Origin: Nemertoderma westbladi
Taxonomy: Eukaryota; Xenacoelomorpha; Nemertodermatida; Nemertodermatidae
Direction: 5' to 3'
Assembly (NCBI GenBank): GCA_032718475.1
Contig: JAUCBJ010004188.1
Coordinates: 54,309 to 118,308 of the forward strand
DNA: 64,000 bases
Below the pieces are notes generated by a model, which made no database searches, was not told the DNA's origin, and worked only from the letters and a program-made list of their open reading frames with translations. The first letter of the stretch is position 1, and the number at the start of each line of letters is the position of its first letter. The translations under genes and the position numbers were made by a program. Of this stretch, positions 43,236 through 54,056 are shown one piece after another.

Positions 43236-45879
43236 TTTTATGGGATTCATTACAAACTAGTACCCAACCGTCCGGAGGACATTCGTTTAATGTGTTGAGA
43301 AATGCGAGTCAATAAACTTTTGAGAAGGAATTAATATCTATAAAAAAAATTGCACGAGCATCATCTAAAATGGAGAAAGAAAGATATGAAAATGCAACTA
43401 GAATATTTTGATCAGATGATGAAGAAAACTTTGAAAATGTTACTTAATGGACCATTTCGACGATATTGGGCAAAACTTTACAATATTTAGAGTTATAATC
43501 CTGTAACTTGATCTTTTATTTAACTTTAATTTTATATTTATTTTAAGTCTCTTACCTAATTAAATAAACATTACCTACAGTAGGTTAGAGTGAATCCCCA
43601 ATCAAGGGAGTCTTTTTTCAGGTGGATTAAATAGAAACTAGCACACCGGTTAAATTACTGGGAGGAAAACTTGGGATAGGGGAAGTGATCGCCCATCCCT
43701 ACCTTCGGGTAGCAGCTATCGAAAAGAGAGGCCTTCCGGTCGCATCCGCCGACTGTTTGCTTATAGGGCGTTCTGTTCTCTGTTGTGCAATAAATTTTAG
43801 TGGAGAGGTCTGAATTGACCTGTAGGCCTGACACATACAGTACTCACTGTAGCAACATGAGAAAGAAAGTCTAACTTTATATAACGACGAAACATTTTTC
43901 CCCTGTCACTGATCCTAATCCACATTCACCATAGCTGTATTCTACAGTTTACCGAAATAGTTATTTGCATTTACAGTATACGTAGATACGTTTATCATGT
44001 TATTATAGATGCACTGCACACACCGGTTTATCATTATCTCTTCCCAGAATCATCGTACCAATATTGTTTTAGACTGAGTCTGTTCCTGGTTTCCATATTC
44101 CAGTCAAGCATCTAACTATGCCGTCCGCTGATAATGAGCATCGGATCTTATGTCAACAGGGGTAACCGGTAAGGTTCATTTCGGTTACATTATAGATCAT
44201 TTATTTATTACCGTATTCAACCAAATTAATTGAATAATTCGAGTTCCTTATGAATGTAAAAGTAGTTTATTTTAAGCTAAAATTTTAATTAATAATGCTT
44301 TGAGGTTGTGGATGCATCAATGGAACAATGGATCGACATGTAACTATAAGAGGTTGCAGTGAAGAATGGAAGTGAATGCCAATGGTTTTCCTGGAGGGCG
44401 GGCGTAGTACTGCAGTACTGTCTGTCTACTGTGATATAATAAATTAAATCATTCCATGTTCGATTCGATGTTCCGAATTCACATTATTACAACGTAGGAA
44501 GGACTGCGTTCCATCGCGCTGTGAGGGTGAGGCCCAAACACCATGCTATACTATAATTGCACTACTGTGACACAAATAAAAGCTTGTGGATAATTATTTT
44601 GTGGTGACCCCAGTGTCGTTCAAGGTATGGGCGGGGCGTGATGTGTCCAAGACGTTGGATGTGGAACACATCAACAGTTCCACGGATAGATATAACTCTA
44701 AAATGCGAGTCTCGCCGAAGGAAAAGCAAGTGCGCTTTTTCGTTTAATTTCAAGTGTATCTCGGATGAGATAAAACCTTGATGGTAAATGTTCGTATTCC
44801 ATCAGAGATCGCTAGATTGTAGGTAGTTCGATAGTTCTACTTTACTTACTTACCGTAGTCGAAGCGTGCCGTATTGGTAGTGAATATTGGTCGATGTTGT
44901 GTTTTAGCAGTTCGTTGCTAAAGATGAAGACTGTCTGACTGTTACTTCCTATTAATTACCGGAGTTAGAATCCTACGCAACATCGAGTTGTCGTGATTTG
45001 GCGTTTGTCCCGTGGATTCGGTGACGAAAAGGTACGTAATTTCTGCACAATATACTGTAATATAGGGATATATATTCTAGGCCTCAATACTGCTTACAGT
45101 ACACAACTCGGCGTTAAACTACCGGTCGTAGATCGAGATCGGATTACCCTGACAACAAAGTATAGGTTGCATTTTGTTTTTTTATCATCGGAAGTATTAC
45201 ATTCGGGATTCAGTAGGTAGTACCCAGTTTACTATAATAATATTTCGCCATTGTCTTTATCAAAAACATTGTGCATTGTGTATTAACCTTCTTTCTATAC
45301 TATTCGTAGTCGGGGAGTATATGTTGTATTCCTAAGAATCTTGGTTCTCAACGCCAGCCTTTCGTCGCTATTAATTGCGGATTACTTTACGGCGTGGAAT
45401 CGCTACCCCCGACAGCAGACAACCGCGGATCCGCAACCAACAACAGTTGTAAAGGTCTTAAGTGCGAAGAGCAAGCTACAGTGGTAGGTTATTCTAGCCA
45501 AACAAGAGCATAGTTTTTTTTTAATAACGGTTGTCGACTGTGGTTGTGGTTGACGATGTAGCGTTTACACCCAGTTTTGCACTTTCTGTCAATTCCTCGT
45601 ACTACATTGTAGTAAATGGCCCGGTCCTATTAGAACTATTCTCATAAGAACTACGATGATTTTAACGAAACTTACTCCGGCTGTTTAAGAATCAAATCAG
45701 CGCCTGGAAAAAAAAGTACCCAATTTGCTACTTTACTATTACTGCATACCAACCTCTATGGGATTCTTGGAGGATATCTTTTTTTCCGAATATATTTTTG
45801 TAAATGGGGGTATTATTTAATCTTGTCCGTCTCTAAAATAATAACCAATTCAGGAAAAGGAGCCTGTTGCTATTACATA

Positions 45880-45940
45880 TGCAGCCATGACCTACTCAAG
45901 ATCTTTAGTAGGTCATGATGCAGCTTATTCTATGAAAACA
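45880..45940. other. Hairpin
   Basis: ATGACCTACT and AGTAGGTCAT flank a 10-base loop (CAAGATCTTT). Flanking GCAGC segments extend the stem with a bulge to about 16 pairs. Confidence 0.7.
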
Positions 45941-46499
45941 TTTTGATAATAATGATATAATTAATACAAATTTAAATAATAACAACACCAGTATTCCAGA
46001 ACAATTCATGAATGTTTTCAAACTCTAACACCCGCCATATGCACATAGTAACAAGATTTGGTTCCACCACTGCATCTGTAAAAATAAATCCTTCCACACC
46101 GCTACTATTGACTGCATTTGCGGTCTTAGCGGGAGCACAGCCACCACGTACCACACTAGATTGCACCCACAAGTCCACATCTAAAATCCGCTATCATTCT
46201 GGGCGAGATAATTTAATTTAATTTGATTTATTGTCTGTTTATTGATTCAAACATTTATCGTTCATTTTATCAGTTACCAGTTTATAATTTTATTGTTAAT
46301 ATTTAACTTGTTGTGCCGAATCCCGGCTTATTTCCGATTATAATTAATATAGGGTTGAAGAATAACTGCAATACGACTGGTGCAAAATCGCCGTGACACC
46401 TTTTTAAGCCTTGCTGCTAAAGATTGAAAGAAAAAATAAACATTCTGGCTAACTCACTAATTGACTCACTAACGCTAACTGACTAACTAAACTCACTAT

Positions 46500-46525
46500 T
46501 TGCGTCCAGATACCCCCCCCCCCCC
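46500..46525 (+). repeat. TTGCGTCCAG plus poly-C tract
   Basis: TTGCGTCCAG at 46500-46509, then ATA and 13 C residues (46513-46525). It matches the arrangement at 18261-18295. Confidence 0.85.
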
Positions 46526-46753
46526 TCAGCAGGTAACTGCTATATTGGGGTGATTTTGTTAAATTTTGTTCCAATTACCAAATTATTTCATTAATTTCAT
46601 TTTTAGATGTCAGTTTGCTAAATAATGTCAGGAATTTCAGTTTCAGTTAAATATCCATGTCCGTGTCTTTGTTCATCACTACACGCCGCTAGGTGGCGAC
46701 ATACTTTTTAATTTTTATTTGCCCATTTACAGTCAGATGTTTTCTAACATATA

Positions 46754-47030
46754 AAAAGTAAAAGTAAAAGTGAATTTTCTTCGGCCGCTAGGCCAGGGTT
46801 ACGCACAAAGTCTGACGACTTATTTCCAGTGCGGTCCCCCCAGAACTTTACTCCCCAGAGGAAACTCCAGTACTCATTTAGCTACCACTTATGGATGCAA
46901 GGCAGAGATGCGCCCTGGCTGGTCCCTTTAAAGCATTCGTGCCGAAACGAAAACTGCCCTGGCCCAAGTGAGGATCGAACCCACGACCTACATATGTGAA
47001 TTCAATTCAACCACTACACCAAGGTGGAAC
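46754..47030 (-). mobile_element. tRNA-derived SINE
   Basis: On the minus strand the head reads CCACCTTGGTGTAGTGGTTG, with an A-box TGGTGTAGTGG. A B-box GGTTCGATCCT (about 46971-46981) follows at tRNA-like spacing. A body of about 200 bp ends in CTTTTACTTTTACTTTTT. The head is tRNA-like, but the body and simple tail mark a SINE rather than a tRNA gene. It lies about 170 bp upstream of the splice acceptor of the zinc-finger gene. Confidence 0.8.
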
Positions 47031-47053
47031 CTTGGAGTCATATAGGTGGCCAT

Positions 47054-47105
47054 GACCTACGGGAGATGTGAATTCAATTCAACCACTACACCAAGGTGGA
47101 ACCTT
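47054..47105 (-). repeat. Duplicated SINE head fragment
   Basis: A second copy of the first ~50 bp of the neighbouring SINE (ACCTACACC-type region, GAATTCAATTCAACCACTAC, CCAAGGTGGAACCTT), in the same orientation. It is separated from the SINE by about 25 bp. It is either a partial second insertion or a tandem duplication of the head. Confidence 0.75.
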
Positions 47106-47166
47106 AGTGTTAGAACCACATGTGGAAACATATGGAAGTTATTATGGATAGACAGAGTTTATTTGT

Positions 47167-47196
47167 TATAGTTAAGATTTTATTTCCTTATTGCAG
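47167..47196 (+). promoter_or_regulatory. Splice acceptor of the zinc-finger gene
   Basis: A pyrimidine-rich tract followed by TTATTGCAG ending at 47196, 37 bp before the initiator ATG. The upstream 5' UTR exon and its donor are not identified, so the true promoter is unplaced. Confidence 0.55.
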
Positions 47197-47233
47197 ACAA
47201 AAATAAACTGAAGATTTCAACTTCAATAATGTA

Positions 47234-50191
47234 ATGGAGATTCCTGATAGCAATGATAATACTGATGACAAAGAACATAGTAATTTACGTGAAGAGATAA
47301 TTAACATAATTAATGGTGAAACTGAAAAACCACCCTCAGTTCAGCTAAGTTCCAGTCATAAGTTATTAGAGACGAACTTCTGTAGAAAGTGTAACAAATA
47401 TTATAAAACTGCTCACTCGTTTCGTTTCCACCAGAATTACCACCGCCGCAAAGAACGTAATTTTTGCCCTTTTTGCGGGACAACCTTCAGTAAAGTGAAA
47501 TCACTCTCGAGACATTTGAAATCCAACCATAATATTGTAACCACAGATACCTCTACTGCTATCACTAAGGGACGGCCGAAGAAATCAGCACAGTCAATGC
47601 TAACAGTTCAGGGCAGACGGCATTCATATCTTAAAAATAATTTTATTGCAGCTAACAACACAAACATGAGCGAAAATGTCTTATGTAACGAACCAATAGG
47701 GAAATGTAAAATTGATATACCCCGTGCTCATGTAGCTGATGATAAAAAGTGTCCAGTGTGTGATGAGTTCACCTACAACAGTCCAGGGGTGATGGTTTGC
47801 CATTTTATAAAATCCCACACCAAACGGATGTTCTGTAATGCATGCAATCTCGGTTTTGAAAGCCGTGTTTTATTTCGTAAACATGTCATTTACCATGTTA
47901 ACACGGTATTCAACACTTGCCATTTGTGTGGTTTGGCATACGACTGTCCTTTTAGATTGTCTGACCATCTTCTGATTATGCATGGTGGGAAGTATCGATA
48001 TGACCATGTGGAAATAAAAACTACCACTGAAACCTTGAAGGTTGATAATAAAAGTGAACTAGACGTCTCTCTTAATACAACACCCAAGGAAGATAATAAA
48101 ACCTCAGAGATAAATACCTTTCCAGAAGTAATTGTTCATCATGATGATAATTCGAAGTCTTCAGTCATTAGTGAAACACAATTTGGGGAAAAATCTATCG
48201 ATCAAAATCCCCAAAATCAAAGATCTTTGGAAGTAGAAAGTCGGGTCATTCTTGGAACAACTGCTGTCGGACAGTATATTCAGTCATCCAAGGGTCAAAA
48301 ACCAAATGGAAAATCGCAAATCGCATTTCATCAATCGCATATCAATGTCCATAAATGTGAAAATGGCAGCGAAATTAATACCCCACCTAGTGTTATCGTT
48401 AAGAATGATGATAAAGCTTACAGTATTCCTGAACATCGAGAAAAACATGAGAACATCATCCCAATGGATATTAAGAAAACGAATGTTGTTGATGGGTATG
48501 TTGACATTAATGAAGAAGCCACCATCAGTTCCCGTGGAAAACGGAGAGTTATTAATGTATACGATAATATAACATGCATTGCTTGTAAGATAGAACCCAA
48601 GGCGAAGTATACATCTATAGAACCTTATAGGGCACATTTTTTGGAGCGCCATACGAATGGTCGAGTATGTTTATTTTGTAATGCTAGCTTTCCAACCAAA
48701 GATGTATTCTATAGCCACATCAAATATCACCTTACCTGTTCAAAATACACATGTCCTGATTGTGGAGCAATGTTTGATAGAGCACCGTTTACGGTTTCCC
48801 ATTTAGTTAATGTACATGGCCACCGAGTCGAAATAGAAGAAAAAGCCTTTATGCGGAGCATAACTATAATTTCTAAGGAGGAAACTTCGGCTTCATCCAC
48901 AACTGGAGGTGGAGTAAGCACAAATCAGGCAACAGCGCAAACCCTTCTAAGAAGTAATTCTGGACGTAGTATTCCTGATTCGGATAAGCCTTTGTCTAAA
49001 TCTGATATGAAACGCAAGGTTGTTTCTCACGGTTCTGATTCACCCATGAATAAGGCATGTAGAAGTGCATCTATTGAACGAATCACTACGCATGACAGTG
49101 ATTCCAACGATTTGATACTTTATGACCCAGATGAGAATCCAATGGAGCAGTTGTACACTTGTGGTCTTTGTCAGATGCGATTTAATACCAAAGAGAACAT
49201 GAGTTCCCATATGAAAGCGAGGCACATGGATAACGCAAAACATCTATGTTATCGCTTTGAGAAAAAATGCCCAATTTGTGATGTTTTTTATGGCGCAAGT
49301 AATGTAGCGAAACACATGAAGATGGTACATAAATACAAAGTTATAAACAGATATAAACCAAGGCAACCAACACTTACAAACTTAGTAAGCGATACAAAGA
49401 TTGAAGCAATTTCCTTTCCTTCATCCAAACCCAAAGTAGGCAAGACTAGACCCTCAAATTTCACTGAGAAGAGTGTCGGTCCAAGTGAAAATCCATCGAC
49501 GAATGTTTCTCATAAACCAAATGATTTATCCACTGTGACCATACCAGATGCTGCTGGTAAACTATTTACCTGCTCTTTGTGTGGCACCAGTTGCTCTAAT
49601 GCCTACAATCTGAAACGCCACTCCTTACTAAGTTGTTCTAACCTATCAAACACGAATAAATCTCCCCCAGTTGTTTCTGAAGCCCCAAAGGATAGAGCCA
49701 AGAAATATTTGTGCTCTGATTGTGGCAAGACTTTCGGATTTCCACACAGTTTGATGCGGCATAAGGCTGAATATTGTGGAAAGGTACCTGCTTCTCCACC
49801 TTTTGCACCTGATCATGTAACGATTACAGATGATTATATTACCTCTAATGAAAGTGTGAACTATGATTTAGATGTGGGTGAGGGACTTTGGGAAAGTAAA
49901 GCTACCACATCAGCTATAAGTTCAGTTACAAGGAATTCTTCATCGGATACCACTCGCAATGTTCTTACTGGGTCAGTTACCGATGGAAGCTTTGTCGATG
50001 ACAACAAGGAGAGCGGACCACTTACTGGTAAAGTCAAAGAACAAGGTTTACCGGAGGTTCCTCCAGACACCGAAGTCGTCTTCATGAAACCGGTTGTAAC
50101 CGGGGTCTCTTTTGAATTTAAACCAAAGGAACATATTTCTTCTCGGGGCCGAGTTATTAAAACTAAATCTCCCCAACAGTGGGGCCATTAG
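47234..50191 (+). CDS. C2H2 zinc-finger protein, 12 fingers
   Basis: A 985-residue putative nuclear DNA-binding protein in one coding exon. Fingers begin at about residues 50, 78, 173, 201, 229, 448, 479, 507, 641, 677, 777 and 824. The last two end in Cys instead of the final His (CX2CX12HX5C), so they are C2HC type. Fingers 3-5 and 6-8 form two equally spaced triplets (173-250 and 448-528) that look like an internal duplication. The linkers are long, low-complexity and Ser/Thr/Asn-rich. Classic TGEKP linkers are absent, unlike tandem poly-finger genes. No KRAB, BTB or SET domain is visible. An upstream splice acceptor indicates a 5' UTR intron. The frame is intact and unrelated to the flanking transposons. 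Targets and partners are unknown. Confidence 0.9.
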   Translation: MEIPDSNDNTDDKEHSNLREEIINIINGETEKPPSVQLSSSHKLLETNFCRKCNKYYKTAHSFRFHQNYHRRKERNFCPFCGTTFSKVKSLSRHLKSNHNIVTTDTSTAITKGRPKKSAQSMLTVQGRRHSYLKNNFIAANNTNMSENVLCNEPIGKCKIDIPRAHVADDKKCPVCDEFTYNSPGVMVCHFIKSHTKRMFCNACNLGFESRVLFRKHVIYHVNTVFNTCHLCGLAYDCPFRLSDHLLIMHGGKYRYDHVEIKTTTETLKVDNKSELDVSLNTTPKEDNKTSEINTFPEVIVHHDDNSKSSVISETQFGEKSIDQNPQNQRSLEVESRVILGTTAVGQYIQSSKGQKPNGKSQIAFHQSHINVHKCENGSEINTPPSVIVKNDDKAYSIPEHREKHENIIPMDIKKTNVVDGYVDINEEATISSRGKRRVINVYDNITCIACKIEPKAKYTSIEPYRAHFLERHTNGRVCLFCNASFPTKDVFYSHIKYHLTCSKYTCPDCGAMFDRAPFTVSHLVNVHGHRVEIEEKAFMRSITIISKEETSASSTTGGGVSTNQATAQTLLRSNSGRSIPDSDKPLSKSDMKRKVVSHGSDSPMNKACRSASIERITTHDSDSNDLILYDPDENPMEQLYTCGLCQMRFNTKENMSSHMKARHMDNAKHLCYRFEKKCPICDVFYGASNVAKHMKMVHKYKVINRYKPRQPTLTNLVSDTKIEAISFPSSKPKVGKTRPSNFTEKSVGPSENPSTNVSHKPNDLSTVTIPDAAGKLFTCSLCGTSCSNAYNLKRHSLLSCSNLSNTNKSPPVVSEAPKDRAKKYLCSDCGKTFGFPHSLMRHKAEYCGKVPASPPFAPDHVTITDDYITSNESVNYDLDVGEGLWESKATTSAISSVTRNSSSDTTRNVLTGSVTDGSFVDDNKESGPLTGKVKEQGLPEVPPDTEVVFMKPVVTGVSFEFKPKEHISSRGRVIKTKSPQQWGH

Positions 50192-51904
50192 GAAATTATA
50201 AACAACAACAAACTTATTCCCCTTGGATTATGTCTATCTTTGCAATTAACTGATAATTTATTATGTTTCATGATTGGATTCGATTATTAAGGTGAATTAA
50301 TTATTATTATATATTAAGGCATACTGTTTTCGGTATTGATTGATTATGTTATGTAGACAATTTAACAAGTATTCTAAACTACATAATTTAGTGTCGAAGG
50401 TAGATAGATAGGTTGGTACGCTTTACTAGATGTACACTAACAATATGTCCAACTATTATGTTGCGTCGATAACCAATATATGTGTTATTTTTTATCTGAA
50501 ATTGCAATCGTTTTATTCCTCACCAATTATTAATTCCTTTAGTTTTCTACTCAAGCCGCATGAGGGGCGAGCCACTCAAATAATTAATAATAATCTTAAA
50601 TTATATAATGGAACTTAACTTTGTAGACAAGACTATGACCAAAATATGACATTTTTATCAAACTTGCAGACATTGTGTAGTCAGTTCAAGAGAATGCCAC
50701 AAGAGGGCTAATTTCTAAAAATTAATCTTCCAATTTTCTTGTTTTTAATCTGATCAACCTGAAACTTGGGACATATATATTCCTTGTATCCTTGTGTTTG
50801 TCATCACTCATCACACGGTATAATTCGAAGAGCACACCCCACCTAGCTACTGTAAGCGTAGTAAGACATAAATAAATACATAAATAAGAAATTATCATAA
50901 ATATTAAATTTTATAAATATCGTAGTAAAAAAATTGCAATGCGACTGCTGCTGTTTGTGGACAAACCGATGGGCAAAAGATAAGAAAAAGGTAGGCTACA
51001 CTTAGTCCGTAATTTGTATTTAAGTTCAATTACCACACTCGTAGCCTCACGCGCAAGGGACGGTATGGTGGAGTCGCCCTCGATTTCGGCTCACAGGGTC
51101 GAAAGAGTCAAAGGGTGGAAAATTCGTTTCAAAGGGCAAACAACACTGTCAAACAATAATAAGGGAAAGGGGCAAGTTACAGAGACGACTTTTTCTAACC
51201 AAAACAATAAACGATGTTATTATCAATATAGAGGGAGAGGTGCATGGCGGGATTCCTTAACTGGCAATAAATTTTGAATGAAGGTCGGACAAGCGAATTA
51301 GCGTAGTCATGGAATACTAGATATACACGGAATGACAAATGTACAGTATCATACCCCAGGAGGCAATCTTTTTATTTTTTTAATCAATAGGTATTGGTGA
51401 AATAACGTCACTGTTAAAATATTTTTAAAATCTGTCGTGCCGTTAAAAAGATATAGCCATAATACAATTTACAATAAAATGACCAGGTATGCTGTACTTT
51501 CGGCTGACAAATATTTTTCTGACTTTATCGGCATTGCAAGATAACTTGAAAAACAGAAAAATCACTGTTGGATAATTTGTATACCCTCTGAGAACATGAT
51601 GACCATAGCATGACCATACCTGGTTACCATAGCAACCAGTAATTATTATTATTATTAACATACATGATGACGTAAACGTATATACGATCACCATTACAGA
51701 GATTAGGGAAGAAACAAAAAACAAATATATATATATAAGGGCCTAAAAACAGACATCAAAAATAACTAGAATTAATTAGCACAGGTAGAGCAATACACAA
51801 AAAAATATATTAAATCGCACATTACCGTTTCAAAACACTGGAGAATTGCATTTGTGCAATAACTATAATTAATTTGTAAAAACTAAATAATTAAATTACA
51901 GTAA
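50192..51904. other. No gene seen (3' flank of the zinc-finger gene)
   Basis: AT-rich DNA. An AATAAATACATAAAT stretch near 50873 could serve as a polyadenylation signal but is about 680 bp from the stop codon. An 87-codon open frame at 51014-51277 has no recognisable domain. Confidence 0.45.
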
Positions 51905-52206
51905 TTACGAGTATGAAACTTCATTGAGCATACTTTGTACTTCATCAGAAGTAAAACCGTCTAAAATAAGCTCATTGTGTAAAATGTAACCCAATTCCAT
52001 ACAAAGTGGAATTTTCCAATAATTGGTACTAGCGATATTTTCTGGCATTAAATCATCTATACAATTAAAGTTACAATTATTAGCAATCCTACGCATATTT
52101 AGACCTAGAAGACTACGAGAGTCATTTACACACAATGCACATAAAAATTTAACCAATAATTTATCTGAAGACCCCAAATTTTTTGAAAGGTGAATAAAAT
52201 CAACAA
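51905..52206 (-). pseudogene. Unrecognised protein-like fragment
   Basis: A minus-strand open frame of about 98 codons. Its composition looks protein-like: GSSDKLLVKFL, SRSLLGLNMRRI, then a Trp/Leu-rich tail ending in LDGFTSDEVQSML. It has no plausible start (TTG or further upstream) and directly abuts MITE copies. It may be the C-terminal end of a mobile-element protein. I do not recognise the family. Confidence 0.3.
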
Positions 52207-52329
52207 TGTTTTCTACAATATATATCTATGTGAATTATATGGCAAAGCCCATAAACTACGCACATTGTAATTCCACGCAGTATAAATTTTATTGCATTCT
52301 GGCGACCATAGGTCCCACAGAACACCACC

Positions 52330-52450
52330 GTAGAAACGGGTGTTTGAAAAGGGTGGACTGGACACAGAAACCATGGACTACTGACAGACCAATCAGAAAC
52401 GTATTATGTAAAGCAGATTGTAGCAATTGGTCTGTCCACCTTTTTCAAGT
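52330..52450. mobile_element. MITE copy a (AAAAGGTGGAC ends)
   Basis: A short element with imperfect inverted ends. The left is CGGGTGTTTGAAAAGGGTGG and the right is TCTGTCCACCTTTTTCAAG. The interior has GACTGGACACAGAAACCATG and ACCAATCAGAAACGT. Homologous to copies b and c. Confidence 0.75.
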
Positions 52451-52488
52451 TTTCGCTTTCTTAGTTACATAATTGGGAATAAGATGTG

Positions 52489-52604
52489 TGTTTGAAAAAG
52501 ATGGACTGGACACATGCACAAAAACATAGATAATTGTCTGACCAATCAGAAACGTATTAAAGCAATGCTATTTAATAGTGATTGGACTGTCCACCTTTTT
52601 CAGG
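52489..52604. mobile_element. MITE copy b
   Basis: The left end is TGTTTGAAAAAGATGGACTG and the right end is ACTGTCCACCTTTTTCAG. It contains GACCAATCAGAAACGTATTA, also present in copy a. It lies about 40 bp from copy a in the same orientation. Confidence 0.75.
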
Positions 52605-52887
52605 TTTCAATTATCTATCTATAATGGGCATGCTGGAACCTGGAAGTGTAGTGCATGCCGAATAGTCAAGGAAGCTTAGAAATAATTTAATCACAAAATC
52701 AAATTTAGTATTTTCATAAAATTGTTAGTCGAGACATTTTACCTATCTTTCTACAAAGCAAAACACCTTATTTATTTACTTAAGATACAGCATGTTGATT
52801 TCATGTGCAAAACAGATGTAGTCTCAATAATAGCCCTTATACAGTAGATGTCAAATAAACAGATATTTATCAGAGTGACATCTCACA

Positions 52888-53097
52888 TGTCTGCTGCAAG
52901 AAACCACTAACACTAGCTTGCTTAAATACTGCATGTAACTTTCATTAGAGAGAGAGAGAAAGAGAAATAGAATAGATTTAATTACCGGTAAAGTTATATT
53001 TGGAGACCGTAATTATTAGTTGAAAGTTAGACATTAAAAACCAGAACCAAAACTATATTATTTTCATCATAACAAAGACAACGTCCAAACCTTTACA
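52888..53097 (+). repeat. Possible 5' LTR of gypsy element (left edge uncertain)
   Basis: It ends in TTTACA directly before the primer-binding site, as expected for an LTR 3' end. The left edge at TGTCTGCTGC is one candidate; TGTCAAATAAAC at 52850 is another. No second LTR survives to settle it. An AGAGAGAGAAAGAG run lies at about 52948-52966. Confidence 0.35.
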
Positions 53098-53098
53098 T

Positions 53099-53115
53099 TG
53101 GTGACCCGGATCTTG
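53099..53115 (+). other. Primer-binding site of gypsy element
   Basis: TGGTGACCCGGATCTTG, one base after the presumed LTR end. The first nine bases complement a tRNA 3' end GGGTCACCA. CsRn1-type elements are, from memory, described as primed by tRNA-Trp; the later bases fit less well. Confidence 0.55.
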
Positions 53116-53198
53116 GACCTTATTACTACTACCTTCAACTCCAGATGGGAAAAACTCTCTCGAAACTCAGTCACTGATTACCTCTTATCGAATACATC

Positions 53199-54056
53199 AT
53201 GGATGGTGACGGCGAAAATGTTGGTAACGCTGTAAACGTCGCTCGCGTTTCCGTTAAACCCCCGGTGTTCTTCCGTTCTAACCCCAGCGTTTGGTTCAGA
53301 ATGTTGGAATCCCACTTTACATTAGCCAACATTACAAGCGAGGTAACCAAATTTCACCACGTTATGGCGAATTTGCCAGAAGACGTCGCTTTAAACATTT
53401 CCACGGACATTCAATCATATGACGATATTAAATCTACCATTCTCCAACTCTATCAGAAATCGAAAACTGAATTATTGGAGGAAGCCCTTGGACAGGTAAC
53501 TTTAGACGGCCAAAAGCCCTCCTTAGTGTATCTGCGTATAAAAAGAAAATTACGAGAATGTAACTTAACGGCGGATGACGACCTAGTTCGGCACAAACTC
53601 TTACAAGCACTTCCAGTATCGGTGCGTTCTGCTTTGATTGCTCATCAGGGTCTACCACCCGAAGATTTCGCAACACTGGCGGACACCATCCTCCAATTTA
53701 CAAGTGGAATCCCTCAACCAAGTACTTCATATGATGTCGCCAGAGTTCAACACCCAAACTATGTTAATACCAGTGGTGATGTTTACAGAGGTGTTAGCAA
53801 CACTTACAGAGCAAGAGCACCCTACCCTGTCACTTCTACCTCAAAAGTCGGAGCTATATTCCCGTTCAGCGAAGGGCAACGTCCAAAAATCTGCCGATAC
53901 CATGTATATTATGGAACAAAAGCGAATACATGCACGCCATGGTGTCTTTGGCCGGGAGAAAAACCGCGTCGAATGCAACCATCTTCCCGACCAAACTCAC
54001 GCCCTGCATCGTGCTCGACATCTCCTTCCCCTGATACCCAGGGGCAGGAAAACTAA
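53199..54056 (+). CDS. Gypsy Gag polyprotein
   Basis: A 285-residue structural protein of the CsRn1-like element. Residues about 20-170 resemble the retrotransposon Gag/capsid region (including [10 protein letters not shown] near the start and LLQALP near 150). The nucleocapsid motif is Cys232-X2-His235-X9-Cys245-X3-Cys249, a CHCC arrangement instead of the usual CCHC. The ATG lies about 100 bp after the primer-binding site. It ends in TAA at 54054-54056, overlapping the pol frame by 22 bp. No stop or frameshift interrupts it. Confidence 0.85.
   Translation: MDGDGENVGNAVNVARVSVKPPVFFRSNPSVWFRMLESHFTLANITSEVTKFHHVMANLPEDVALNISTDIQSYDDIKSTILQLYQKSKTELLEEALGQVTLDGQKPSLVYLRIKRKLRECNLTADDDLVRHKLLQALPVSVRSALIAHQGLPPEDFATLADTILQFTSGIPQPSTSYDVARVQHPNYVNTSGDVYRGVSNTYRARAPYPVTSTSKVGAIFPFSEGQRPKICRYHVYYGTKANTCTPWCLWPGEKPRRMQPSSRPNSRPASCSTSPSPDTQGQEN

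Larger units (their letters stand above)
43236..46753. other. Long stretch without a supportable gene
   Basis: AT-rich intergenic DNA. Items inside it: a GC-rich patch at 43680-43790 with potential stem-loops, a hairpin at about 45880-45940, and a TTGCGTCCAG/poly-C tract at 46500-46525. Several short open frames (60-75 codons) show no recognisable domains. Confidence 0.5.

Noticed and set aside
44562-44753. 63-codon minus-strand open frame as a small gene
   Set aside because: No domain, no context and ordinary length for chance; not supportable.
46960-47030. Functional tRNA gene on the minus strand
   Set aside because: Good A- and B-boxes, but a SINE body and a CTTTTA-repeat tail follow; the arms do not form a complete cloverleaf.
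48284-48652. 122-codon minus-strand frame inside the zinc-finger gene
   Set aside because: Antisense shadow of a clear coding sequence.
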